NCBI GenBank assembly: GCA_030432655.1
Contig: JAUILA010000018.1
Span: 1 to 64,000 of the forward strand
Length of the DNA stretch: 64,000 nucleotides
Source of the DNA: Bacteroidia bacterium
Lineage (GTDB): Bacteria > Bacteroidota > Bacteroidia > Cytophagales > Cyclobacteriaceae
Direction of reading: 5' to 3'
Shown here: in pieces, positions 44,905-53,251 of the stretch
Numbering within the stretch: the stretch's first letter is position 1
Layout: each line of letters begins with the position of its first letter
Program-made: the position numbers and the translations under genes
The notes under the pieces: generated by a model
The model's input: only the letters and a program-made list of their open reading frames with translations
What the model was told of the DNA's origin: nothing
Databases searched by the model: none

Positions 44905-45609
44905 ATGCTCTCGCACCCGTATATCCTGTTCATTGACACGGAAACAACCGGAAAGCCGGCCGACTGGGATGCGCCGGTGAGTGACGTGGAAAAGTGGCCG
45001 TACATAGTACAGGTTGCCTGGATCATAACTGATTCGGACGGGAAAGAGGTGGCGGCTCATAATTATTACATTGAGGCCCGCGACTATTCTATCCGTAAAA
45101 AGGCGGAACGGATACACGGGATCAGTGAGGAAATGGCCAATCAGCTGGGTGTAACACGAAAGGAGGCCCTGAAAGCCTTGTACAAAGATCTGAAGAGGTA
45201 TAAACCGCTGATCGTTGGGCACTTCATAAAGCTTGACCTGCACATGTTACAGGCAGGGTTTAACCGGGCCGGACTGAAAAATATTCTGCGCGATTATTCC
45301 GTTTTCTGTACGATGATGGCTACTTCGGAGTACATGCATCTCAATCACCGAAATTATCCGCAGCTGGGCGAATTGTACCAGATGCTGTTTAAAAAACGGA
45401 TGGAAAATGAACATGATGCGGAAGGAGATGCCCGGGCAGTGGCTTCGTGTTTTTTTGAACTTGTTCGCCGGGAAGAGGTAGATGATGATGTGATCCGTGA
45501 ACAATCAAAAAAGTTTAAGAAAACGGAGAGCAAACAGCGCAAAACCGGCTGCGGATTGCCGGCAATATTCATGTTTATCATCATTTTGACAACAGCATGG
45601 CTCTGGTAA
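44905..45609 (+). CDS. DnaQ-like DEDDh 3'-5' exonuclease with C-terminal membrane anchor
   Basis: About 234 residues. The exonuclease domain (about 6-190) has FIDTETTG (D11, E13), the second aspartate in VGHFIKLDLHML and the final ENEHDAEGDARAV (H and D). After a Lys-rich linker the last ~20 residues form one hydrophobic helix (AIFMFIIILTTAWLW) preceded by Gly-Cys-Gly. A tail anchor on a proofreading-type exonuclease is unusual and suggests RNA or membrane-linked nucleic acid as substrate. The stop overlaps the CBS/nucleotidyltransferase gene by 13 bases, so the two are coupled. Confidence 0.85.
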   Translation: MLSHPYILFIDTETTGKPADWDAPVSDVEKWPYIVQVAWIITDSDGKEVAAHNYYIEARDYSIRKKAERIHGISEEMANQLGVTRKEALKALYKDLKRYKPLIVGHFIKLDLHMLQAGFNRAGLKNILRDYSVFCTMMATSEYMHLNHRNYPQLGELYQMLFKKRMENEHDAEGDARAVASCFFELVRREEVDDDVIREQSKKFKKTESKQRKTGCGLPAIFMFIIILTTAWLW

Positions 45610-47519
45610 AAAGTAAAGAGGAACTCCTGGCATCGGTAACACCATTCAACCTGCTGCCGGAAAATGAGATCAGAAACCTGGCGGGAGTGGTGGAGGATCA
45701 TGTCTTTAAAAAAGAAAAAATACAGTATCATCAGGACTACACCAAGCTTAAAAGCGTGGACGTCATTGTGGAAGGCTCCTACCACGTCTTTTTTTACGAT
45801 GCGGAACGCAATAAGAAGCTGATCGAAGAGTTGGAGCCGGGACGGGTTTATGGCGCCATGTCAATTCTGTTTAATAAAAAGCGTTCTATTCGTACCGTTG
45901 TTGCCCGTGAGGGAACACGCGTACTTGCCATTGACCGTAGGACCTTCGTAGACCTGACTGCAAAGTATGATGATTTTGCCAGGTTTTTTTCATCAGAATT
46001 CGGCAGTTATATGATGCTGGAGGATTTTGCCAGCGCCATGAGAGGAAAGAAGAATGAAATGGAGAATTATGTGGCGAGTGACCATTTTTTCACGAAAACC
46101 CTGAAATCCATTCAACCTCGACCCCTGATCACCTGTTCGCCCGATATCCCGATACATGAGGCAGCACGTATAATGACCAAACAGCGGATCAGCTGCATTT
46201 TTGTAAAGAAGAAAGGGGAAGAAAGCATCCTTGGTTTCATAACAGATATAACCCTGCGGGAAGATGTGGTGGCTGAGGAAGTGCCATATAACACACCGGT
46301 CAGCGGGATTATGGAAAATCCTATAGTCAGTTTGCCCGAAGATGCCCTTATCTACGAAGCTATCCTGCTCATGTTCCGTGCAAAGATCAGGTATTTGCTG
46401 GTGGAGAATTCGGACGGAGGATATGCCGGTGTGATCAGCCGTAATAAACTGCTGACCGATCATGCATCATCTCCCTTTGTTTTTATCCAGTCCGTTAAAC
46501 TCGCAGTTTCACTCGATGAATTGCGCCGGAAATGGAACCGCGTACCGGACATAGTGTATCAGCAGCTCAGCCGGGGGGTACGGGCGGAAATCGTAAATCA
46601 GTTGGTTACAACCGTCTCTGATTCCATTGCGCAGAAAATCATCGAATCTTCCATTGAGGAAAAGGGACCGCCTCCATGCCGGTTTGTCTTCATGGCGCTT
46701 GGAAGTGAAGGCCGCAAGGAACAGACGCTTAAAACTGATCAGGATAATGCTATTATCTACGAGGATCAGCCTGAGGATTCAGACGAAGCCGTGCGCAATT
46801 ATTTTCTTGACCTGGCCACCCTGATCAGCGAGAAGCTTAATTATGTGGGATTCAATTTCTGCACCGGCGGATACATGGCTAAAAATCCCAAATGGAATCA
46901 TTCACTGAGTCACTGGAAGAAAAATTACCATCGATGGATCAGTGAGCCTCAGCCTGAATCGGTCATGAATTATTCCACATTCTTTGACTGCCGGCACATA
47001 TATGGCGACCGGACCCTGATGGTTGACCTGCGAGACTACCTGAATGACCAGCTGGAAACACCTTCTTCCATGTTCTTTTATCAGCTGGCCAATAACGCAC
47101 TGCAGTATGAACCGCCACTGACTTTCTTTCTGAAAAATTTCAAGACATTCTCCCGGGGCGAACAGGAAGTGCTTGACATCAAAAAAGCGATGACACCCAT
47201 TGTCGACCTTGTCCGGTTATATGCACTCCGGTACCGTATTTTCAATACGAATACAGGAGAGCGGCTCAAAGAACTGTATGAGATGGACGTGTTCAATAAA
47301 GACGAGTACTACGAGCTGCGCCAGGGATATTACTACATGATGGCCCTGCGGCTTAAACGTCAGGCTAAAAATATCATCCGGCGCCAGGGCGAACCAAACA
47401 ATCTGCTCGAGCCGAAATCGCTGACAAAGATCGAACAGGTAACCCTGAAGGAAATATTCAAGGTAATTGAAAAGTTTCAGCTGAAGATAAAGATTGAATT
47501 CAAAGGTTCCTTACGCTGA
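45597..47519 (+). CDS. cNMP-binding / CBS-pair / DUF294 nucleotidyltransferase protein
   Basis: 640 residues. A cyclic-nucleotide-binding-like domain (about 10-130) is followed by a CBS pair (about 170-290; HEAARIMTKQRISCIFVKK and YEAILLMFRAKIRYLLVEN), then the DUF294 GlnD-like nucleotidyltransferase (about 355-470, ALGSEGRKEQTLKTDQDNAIIYE with the G-S and D-x-D metal motif) and a C-terminal helical domain. The usual reading is a sensor of adenine nucleotides that nucleotidylates an unknown target. An adjacent DnaQ exonuclease is a recurrent arrangement, and here the genes overlap, pointing to a shared process. Confidence 0.9.
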   Translation: MALVKSKEELLASVTPFNLLPENEIRNLAGVVEDHVFKKEKIQYHQDYTKLKSVDVIVEGSYHVFFYDAERNKKLIEELEPGRVYGAMSILFNKKRSIRTVVAREGTRVLAIDRRTFVDLTAKYDDFARFFSSEFGSYMMLEDFASAMRGKKNEMENYVASDHFFTKTLKSIQPRPLITCSPDIPIHEAARIMTKQRISCIFVKKKGEESILGFITDITLREDVVAEEVPYNTPVSGIMENPIVSLPEDALIYEAILLMFRAKIRYLLVENSDGGYAGVISRNKLLTDHASSPFVFIQSVKLAVSLDELRRKWNRVPDIVYQQLSRGVRAEIVNQLVTTVSDSIAQKIIESSIEEKGPPPCRFVFMALGSEGRKEQTLKTDQDNAIIYEDQPEDSDEAVRNYFLDLATLISEKLNYVGFNFCTGGYMAKNPKWNHSLSHWKKNYHRWISEPQPESVMNYSTFFDCRHIYGDRTLMVDLRDYLNDQLETPSSMFFYQLANNALQYEPPLTFFLKNFKTFSRGEQEVLDIKKAMTPIVDLVRLYALRYRIFNTNTGERLKELYEMDVFNKDEYYELRQGYYYMMALRLKRQAKNIIRRQGEPNNLLEPKSLTKIEQVTLKEIFKVIEKFQLKIKIEFKGSLR

Positions 47520-47522
47520 TCC

Positions 47523-48275
47523 CTATACGCTCCGCTTATTCCCAAAGAGGTGAATGTGCATCCGGTCGGTGAAGTTGAAGTTATTTTCCATGCATACGTC
47601 TGTGAGCCAACTGCGTTTTTCCTTCAGGGTTTCCGGGCTGGTACCCTGGGGCATCAGATACACTTTGCGGGGCGGAATGGAATAGTTTTGCACCAGTTCT
47701 AGCACTTCTGACAGGTCATCGCGGCCATCCACAACAAATTTGAAATTACTTTTTACACTTGAAGCCAAATAACGCATCACCTCCGGTTTGTCCCGAAGGC
47801 TTTTCTTGTTGTTGGAATTCGCCAGTTTGGGAGAGACATTATACTGATCAATCAGGTCAGCAAGTGAAGTCTGTGGCTTCAGGGTGCCGTTTGTTTCAAT
47901 TTCAACATGCAGGCCGGGTATTTGGTGTCGGAGAATGGAGAGCAGTCGGGTAAGCTCGTCCTGTTGCATCAGGGGCTCGCCCCCGGTAAGGACAATATTT
48001 GGGCAATCATAGCGCAGGACCAAATTCGCAACACTCTCCGGGTCCATCGTGATAATCATCTCGTCCTGTTCGTATTTTTCATAGTCCGGTTCGTTATCAC
48101 GGACATGTGTAAACCGGGTTCCTTTCCAGTTCCAGGTGTAATCGGTGTCACACCAGATACAATGCAGGTTACACAGGGAGAGGCGGACAAACACACTGGG
48201 CATTCCCAGCGATTTGCCTTCGCCCTGTATGGTATGGAAGATTTCCGGTGCTCCATTCAGACTGGCTAACTTCAT
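47523..48275 (-). CDS. queE: 7-carboxy-7-deazaguanine synthase
   Basis: Radical SAM enzyme of 250 residues that makes the deazaguanine ring of queuosine. The cluster motif CNLHCIWC places C35, C39 and C42; IVLTGGEPLMQ and VEIETNGT follow. It ends HIHLFGNKRSV, the family C-terminus. The insert after the cluster (about 43-75, WNWKGTRFTHVRDNE) is longer than in E. coli, as in the larger QueE type. Its stop is 3 bases from that of the CBS protein. Confidence 0.95.
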   Translation of the reverse strand: MKLASLNGAPEIFHTIQGEGKSLGMPSVFVRLSLCNLHCIWCDTDYTWNWKGTRFTHVRDNEPDYEKYEQDEMIITMDPESVANLVLRYDCPNIVLTGGEPLMQQDELTRLLSILRHQIPGLHVEIETNGTLKPQTSLADLIDQYNVSPKLANSNNKKSLRDKPEVMRYLASSVKSNFKFVVDGRDDLSEVLELVQNYSIPPRKVYLMPQGTSPETLKEKRSWLTDVCMENNFNFTDRMHIHLFGNKRSV

Positions 48276-48280
48276 GAGCG

Positions 48281-48288
48281 CAAAGGTA
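48281..48288 (-). promoter_or_regulatory. -7 box (TACCTTTG) for queE
   Basis: Exact TAnnTTTG on the minus strand ending 5 bases before ATG 48275, consistent with a leaderless message. Confidence 0.55.
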
Positions 48289-48311
48289 ATTATTATAAAT
48301 CAGGAAAACAG

Positions 48312-48344
48312 TTTGCAGAAACTGAAGGTTGGCCGTTATCTTTG
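48312..48344 (+). promoter_or_regulatory. Complete promoter (TTTG-N21-TATCTTTG) for manA
   Basis: The -33 element TTTG at 48312-48315 and the -7 box TATCTTTG at 48337-48344 are spaced by 21 bases, matching the Bacteroidota consensus in full. ATG 48367 lies 22 bases downstream. It is back to back with the queE promoter. Confidence 0.7.
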
Positions 48345-48366
48345 GCCGTTTATTACCACTTGAATT

Positions 48367-49344
48367 ATGGAAGAGAAACTTTACCCGATGAAATTTGACC
48401 CAATCTTTCTGGATAAGATCTGGGGAGGTCAAAAAATCAGGAATATCCTGGGCAAGGATTACGGAGAGCTGCCGAACTGCGGTGAGACCTGGGAGCTTTC
48501 CGGAGTCGGGGGTAAAGTATCAGTGGTTGCAAATGGCCCCCTGAAAGGAAAGCCGCTTGATGAACTTGTAGCTACGTTCAAAGAGGCCCTTGTCGGTCGT
48601 GAGGTATATGCTCAATATGGAGATGAATTTCCTTTACTCATAAAGTTCATTGATGCCGCCCAGGACCTCTCCATACAGGTGCATCCGGATGATGAACTGG
48701 CTGAAGCACGGCATAACGGAAAAGGGAAAACCGAAATGTGGTACATCCTGGATGCCGATGATGGCGCCTCCCTGATCGCAGGATTTAATCAGCCAATGGA
48801 CCGGCAGAAATACCTGGATTTTTTCAATTCAGGTCGTCTTGAGGAGGTGTTGAACCGGGAATCTGTCGAAGCAGGGGACGTTTTTTACCTGCCTGCCGGG
48901 AGAATACACACCATCGGAAAAGGAATAATGATTGCTGAGATTCAGCAAACTTCGGACATCACCTATCGTATCTACGATTTTGACCGGCGTGATGCCATGG
49001 GAAATTTACGTGAGCTTCATACTGAACAGGCTTTGGATGCGCTGGATTTTGACTTTTACGAGGAATACAAAACCAGGTACGCTGAAAAAACGGATCACCG
49101 AAACCCGGTGGTACAGGAGCGTTACTTTACTACCAATAAACTGATCCTTAAAAATCCGATGACGCTTTATTCCGACGGTGAAAAATTGCGGATACTGATT
49201 GTGGTAAAAGGAGAGGGACGGATCCAATGGTCGGAAGGAGAATTTCCGGTCGGACTGGGCGATGTATTCCTGGTACCTGCAGCCCTGGATGAAGTGACCC
49301 TGGTACCGGGCACGTCACTGGAAGTACTGGAGGTGCTGCCCTGA
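48367..49344 (+). CDS. manA: Class I mannose-6-phosphate isomerase
   Basis: 325 residues, cupin fold. Zinc ligands: LSIQVHPDDELAEARH with the paired His/Glu, KTEMWYIL and, in the second half, LPAGRIHTIGKG. It interconverts mannose-6-phosphate and fructose-6-phosphate, linking glycolysis to polysaccharide precursors. It is the short form common in Bacteroidota and Firmicutes. It converges on a PNPOx-like gene with a 4-base gap. Confidence 0.94.
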   Translation: MEEKLYPMKFDPIFLDKIWGGQKIRNILGKDYGELPNCGETWELSGVGGKVSVVANGPLKGKPLDELVATFKEALVGREVYAQYGDEFPLLIKFIDAAQDLSIQVHPDDELAEARHNGKGKTEMWYILDADDGASLIAGFNQPMDRQKYLDFFNSGRLEEVLNRESVEAGDVFYLPAGRIHTIGKGIMIAEIQQTSDITYRIYDFDRRDAMGNLRELHTEQALDALDFDFYEEYKTRYAEKTDHRNPVVQERYFTTNKLILKNPMTLYSDGEKLRILIVVKGEGRIQWSEGEFPVGLGDVFLVPAALDEVTLVPGTSLEVLEVLP

Positions 49345-49348
49345 TCGG

Positions 49349-49810
49349 TCAGCGTCGTTCAAACCTGCCTGTTTTCTTCTTCAGTCTTATCCGGTAAGCA
49401 ATAGTTTTCATCCCCGGGTCATAGTGGCCCTCCAGCTGCTGCATACTGTGTGCCGGCCGCAGGGTTTCCGTGGAAATATACGGGTGCAGCCGGCTGCTTA
49501 GAATCTGGATGGCATGGTCCGCTTCCCGGCCTTTCAGTTCCTCAAAAGTTCCCCAGACGATAACACTTTGCCAGTGGGCATGGCTCTGAATACTTTCCAC
49601 CTGCAGGCAAACTTCCGGATTTTCCCGCATCATGGAGATCTTCTTTCCCTCGATGGTATACCCGTAAATAAATTCTTCCTTATTCTCCTGTTCAAAAACG
49701 TAGGAAACAGGAACTACATAGGTTTCCTTATTTGCATGGCAACCCAGGTGGGCATGGGTTTCACTGAGCAACACCCTGTCAATCTGAAAATTATTTAGTT
49801 TACCTAGCAT
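49349..49810 (-). CDS. Pyridoxamine-5'-phosphate-oxidase-like flavin/haem-binding protein
   Basis: 153 residues, split beta-barrel. Typical strings are HLGCHANKETYVVPVSYVFE, GYTIEGKKISMMRENPEVCLQVE and WQSVIVWGTFEEL. Members bind FMN, F420 or haem; none of these is decided by sequence here. It diverges from ccoNO, and the putative regulator site lies between the two, so it could share oxygen control. A role in nitrosative or oxidative stress is a guess. Confidence 0.82.
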   Translation of the reverse strand: MLGKLNNFQIDRVLLSETHAHLGCHANKETYVVPVSYVFEQENKEEFIYGYTIEGKKISMMRENPEVCLQVESIQSHAHWQSVIVWGTFEELKGREADHAIQILSSRLHPYISTETLRPAHSMQQLEGHYDPGMKTIAYRIRLKKKTGRFERR

Positions 49811-49853
49811 CTTATTCTCTTCATGAATATCTTAAAAAAACAAGTATGCATTT

Positions 49854-49867
49854 ATGACATAAATCAT
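49854..49867. promoter_or_regulatory. CRP/FNR-like operator ATGACATAAATCAT upstream of ccoNO
   Basis: TGA-N6-TCA palindrome flanked by A and T. It shares 11 of 12 positions with the site upstream of ccoI read in the opposite sense (TGACATAAGTCA). Its centre is 58.5 bases from the end of the ccoNO -7 box. By eye these are the only two TGACATAA(A/G)TCA sites in the window. Confidence 0.6.
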
Positions 49868-49911
49868 GTTTAGGCTTAACGTCGGTCAGGCTGTTGACAG
49901 GCTGGTGTTTA

Positions 49912-49919
49912 TACCTTCG
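49912..49919 (+). promoter_or_regulatory. Probable -7 box (TACCTTCG) for ccoNO
   Basis: One mismatch to TAnnTTTG, 28 bases before ATG 49948. No TTTG at the -33 position, as expected for a promoter that needs an activator. Confidence 0.45.
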
Positions 49920-49947
49920 CATTATTCGTGCTAATAAAATTTAACCT

Positions 49948-52131
49948 ATGAAAGTAGAGCAGTTTAATTATGACAACAAGATTGTCAAGTACTTCATTGT
50001 GGCAACGGTGGTCTTTGGTATTGTGGGAATGCTGGTCGGCCTTACTGCTGCCATTCAACTTTTTTACCCGATATTCAATTTTGATACCGAGTATGTGACA
50101 TTTGGCCGGATCAGGCCGCTTCACACCAATGCGATCATATTTGCCTTTGTGGGTAATGCCATGTTCGCCGGAGTTTACTATTCCATGCAGCGCTTGCTCA
50201 AGACCAGGATGTTCAGTGACTTGCTAAGCTGGATCAACTTCTGGGGATGGCAGCTGATCATTGTGGCGGCGGCGATTACTTTGCCGCTCGGACTGACCAC
50301 CTCCAAGGAATACGCCGAACTGGAATGGCCGATCGATATTGCGATTGCGCTGATCTGGGTGGTGTTCGGGATCAATATGATCGGGACAATTATCAAACGG
50401 CGGGAAAAACACATGTATGTAGCGATATGGTTTTACATCGCCACGTTTGTTACAGTAGCGGTGCTTCATATTGTCAATTCATTTGAAATGCCGGTAACAC
50501 TTTTTAAGAGTTACAGTGCCTTTGCCGGCGTTCAGGACGCGTTAGTCCAGTGGTGGTATGGTCACAATGCAGTGGCATTCTTCCTGACCACCCCTTTCCT
50601 GGGACTGATGTATTATTACCTGCCCAAAGCAGCGAATCGTCCTGTTTACTCATACAAACTGTCGATCATTCACTTCTGGTCCCTGATCTTTATTTACATC
50701 TGGGCCGGACCCCACCATTTGCTTTATACATCGCTGCCTGACTGGGCACAGTCCCTGGGAGTTGTCTTCTCGGTCATGCTAATTGCTCCAAGCTGGGGTG
50801 GTATGCTGAACGGACTGCTCACGCTGCGTGGTGCCTGGGACAGGGTCCGTGAAGATCCTGTGCTGAAGTTTATGGTAGTGGCGGTAACTGCCTACGGTAT
50901 GTCGACTTTTGAAGGTCCCATGCTTTCCCTTAAGAATGTAAACGCTATTGCTCACTTTTCAGACTGGGTTATTGCGCACGTGCATATTGGCGGACTTGGC
51001 TGGAACGGATTCCTGACATTCGGAATGCTTTATTGGCTGGTCCCGAAAATGTGGGGAACGAAGTTGTTCTCAACCAGGCTTGCCAATGTTCATTTCTGGA
51101 TCGGTACCCTGGGGATAATCATCTATGCGCTGCCATTGTACGTGGCGGGCGTAACGCAGTCCCTCATGTGGAAAGAATTCAATGCTGACGGATTCCTGGA
51201 ATACGGCAACTTCCTTCAGACCGTAACCCAGATCCTGCCTCTGTATATGTTGCGCGCGGTAGGCGGTGGATTGTACTTCATTGGTGCGATCATCATGACC
51301 TACAACCTGATCAAAACGGCCGGACAGGGTGCGTTTATTCCTGAGGAAGCTGCTGAAGCTCCTCCACTGGAAGCAGCTCCGAAGCACAAGGATGGCTACT
51401 GGCATAACAAACTCGAGCGTAAGCCCGTGCTGTTTACAGTGCTCACCCTGGTCGCTATTCTGATTGGTGGGGTGATCGAAATGGTACCAACCTTCCTGAT
51501 CAAGACGAATATTCCCACCATTGCCAGCGTGAAACCTTATTCACCGCTGGAACTTCACGGGCGGGATATTTACATCCGGGAGGGATGTGTGAGCTGTCAT
51601 ACCCAAATGGTAAGGCCATTCCGGAGTGAAACAGAACGTTACGGAGAATACTCTAAAGCGGGAGAATATGTCTATGACCACCCGTTCCTCTGGGGATCCA
51701 AGCGAACAGGTCCGGATCTTCACCGGGTTGGAGGAAAATATCCGAATTCATGGCACTTCAGGCACATGTGGCAGCCGTCGCTGACGTCGGAAGGATCCAT
51801 CATGCCAACGTATCAGTGGTTGTTCACCGATGACATTGACATGGACGCGACTGCCGGTAAGATATCCGCACTTCGAAAGGTTGGAGTGCCTTATGAAGAA
51901 GGGTTTGAAGAGATCGCCAATACCGCCCTGGATGAGCAGGCTGAACTGATCGTATCGAATTTGAACGAAACGATAGATGAGAATACCCTGGCCACACCGG
52001 ATGGTGATCTGGTAGTGGTTCCGGATAAAAATAAGGAGATCATTGCCCTGATTGCGTACCTGCAACGGCTTGGTACGGACATTACCCTGAAAACAGAGGA
52101 TGCAACAGAAGAATTAAGCTCAAACGATTAA
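49948..52131 (+). CDS. ccoNO: cbb3 cytochrome oxidase, fused CcoN-CcoO subunit
   Basis: 727 residues. Residues about 1-460 are the twelve-helix haem-copper subunit, with conserved His in HTNAIIFAFVGN, YGHNAVAFF, GPHHLLYTSLP and HVHIGGLGWNGF. Residues about 500-727 are the membrane-anchored CcoO with one haem c (CVSCH near 548), then MVRPFRSE and the GPDLHRVGGKYPNSWHFRHM axial methionine region. Fusion of N and O is the normal Bacteroidota form. It reduces oxygen to water with high affinity. It is the first gene of a seven-gene plus-strand unit. Confidence 0.97.
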   Translation: MKVEQFNYDNKIVKYFIVATVVFGIVGMLVGLTAAIQLFYPIFNFDTEYVTFGRIRPLHTNAIIFAFVGNAMFAGVYYSMQRLLKTRMFSDLLSWINFWGWQLIIVAAAITLPLGLTTSKEYAELEWPIDIAIALIWVVFGINMIGTIIKRREKHMYVAIWFYIATFVTVAVLHIVNSFEMPVTLFKSYSAFAGVQDALVQWWYGHNAVAFFLTTPFLGLMYYYLPKAANRPVYSYKLSIIHFWSLIFIYIWAGPHHLLYTSLPDWAQSLGVVFSVMLIAPSWGGMLNGLLTLRGAWDRVREDPVLKFMVVAVTAYGMSTFEGPMLSLKNVNAIAHFSDWVIAHVHIGGLGWNGFLTFGMLYWLVPKMWGTKLFSTRLANVHFWIGTLGIIIYALPLYVAGVTQSLMWKEFNADGFLEYGNFLQTVTQILPLYMLRAVGGGLYFIGAIIMTYNLIKTAGQGAFIPEEAAEAPPLEAAPKHKDGYWHNKLERKPVLFTVLTLVAILIGGVIEMVPTFLIKTNIPTIASVKPYSPLELHGRDIYIREGCVSCHTQMVRPFRSETERYGEYSKAGEYVYDHPFLWGSKRTGPDLHRVGGKYPNSWHFRHMWQPSLTSEGSIMPTYQWLFTDDIDMDATAGKISALRKVGVPYEEGFEEIANTALDEQAELIVSNLNETIDENTLATPDGDLVVVPDKNKEIIALIAYLQRLGTDITLKTEDATEELSSND

Positions 52132-52134
52132 GTC

Positions 52135-52326
52135 ATGTTTAAACATTATTTCGAACAAATAGAACAGGTGGAGATATGGCCGATCATATCGTTGTCGATC
52201 TTCTTCATATTTTTTGTCTGTCTTATCATATATGTCCTGACAGTGGATAAGAAATACATCAGCGAAGTGAGCCAGCTTCCGATGGATGATTCTCCAGTTA
52301 ACTCAAAAAAAGACCAAGAAAGATGA
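52135..52326 (+). CDS. ccoQ: CcoQ-like small oxidase subunit
   Basis: 63 residues: a single membrane helix (about 14-36, IWPIISLSIFFIFFVCLIIYVL) followed by a charged tail. Position between ccoNO (3 bases) and ccoP (4-base overlap) identifies it as the small stabilising subunit; sequence alone would not. Confidence 0.85.
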   Translation: MFKHYFEQIEQVEIWPIISLSIFFIFFVCLIIYVLTVDKKYISEVSQLPMDDSPVNSKKDQER

Positions 52327-53243
52327 AACAAACAATAAACAGAATATTAGCTGTATTGCTCGTACTGATGCCGCTGGCAGGTCAGGCGCAAACCTCAACG
52401 GGCATTCCGCAGGATGTGGCCATTTACATCATGGCGGGTTTCGTACTGCTCATCGCGATCCTGGTTCTTGTGGTTTCGGTAGTGATACTCCAGGTATTGC
52501 GTGCCATGGTCAAAAAGGAGGAAACCAGCCGGGCGCTGGCAGAGGGACGTGAACCGGCCCGTAAAGAATCTTTCTGGAAGAGGTTTCTTACTTCAGCAAA
52601 TGACGCTGTTCCGGTGGAGGAAGAAGGTGAAATCCTGCTTGATCATAACTATGACGGTATCCGTGAACTGGATAACCACTTACCGCCCTGGTGGAAATGG
52701 TTGTTTTATTTCACGATTGGTTTTGCGGTAGTATACCTCTTTGTTTATCACGTGACGGATTCCCTTCCATTACAGGAGCAGGAATACCAGAATCAGCTGG
52801 CTGAAGCAGCTGCGATAAAGGCTCAGAGGGAGGCGGAATCACCTGCCTTAGCCATTGATGAAAACAGTGTGACCATGGTGGAAGACGCAGCATTACTGGC
52901 GAGCGGAAAGCAGGTTTATGATAACAACTGTTCGCAGTGTCACCGGAATGACGGTGGTGGCGGAATTGGCCCGAACCTGACCGATGAATATTGGTTGCAT
53001 GGTGGCTCTATCCAGGATATTTTCCGAACTGTCAAGGTGGGGGTTCCGGCCAAAGGGATGATTTCCTGGGAACCATTGCTTTCCCCTGAACAGATGCAGA
53101 ATGTATCCTCATACATTATGACACTTAGTGGATCAAATCCTCCGAACGCGAAGGCGCCTCAGGGCGACCTTTACAGTCCGGACGGTGGAAGCGGGGAAGA
53201 GGCAGCAGCTGACAGCGTAAGCGCGGCAACTGCCAGTTTATAA
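52323..53243 (+). CDS. ccoP: cbb3 oxidase CcoP subunit, one haem c
   Basis: 306 residues: a cleavable or retained N-terminal hydrophobic segment, a second helix (about 35-60), the CcoP N-domain (LLDHNYDGIRELDNHLPPWWKWLFYFTIGFAVVYL) and one cytochrome c domain with CSQCH near residue 203 and an axial methionine in VGVPAKGMISW. Proteobacterial CcoP has two CxxCH motifs; here only one is present. This mono-haem form with an extended N-terminus is usual in Bacteroidota. The tail is Ala/Ser/Asp-rich. Confidence 0.94.
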   Translation: MKQTINRILAVLLVLMPLAGQAQTSTGIPQDVAIYIMAGFVLLIAILVLVVSVVILQVLRAMVKKEETSRALAEGREPARKESFWKRFLTSANDAVPVEEEGEILLDHNYDGIRELDNHLPPWWKWLFYFTIGFAVVYLFVYHVTDSLPLQEQEYQNQLAEAAAIKAQREAESPALAIDENSVTMVEDAALLASGKQVYDNNCSQCHRNDGGGGIGPNLTDEYWLHGGSIQDIFRTVKVGVPAKGMISWEPLLSPEQMQNVSSYIMTLSGSNPPNAKAPQGDLYSPDGGSGEEAAADSVSAATASL

Positions 53244-53251
53244 GGACGGTT

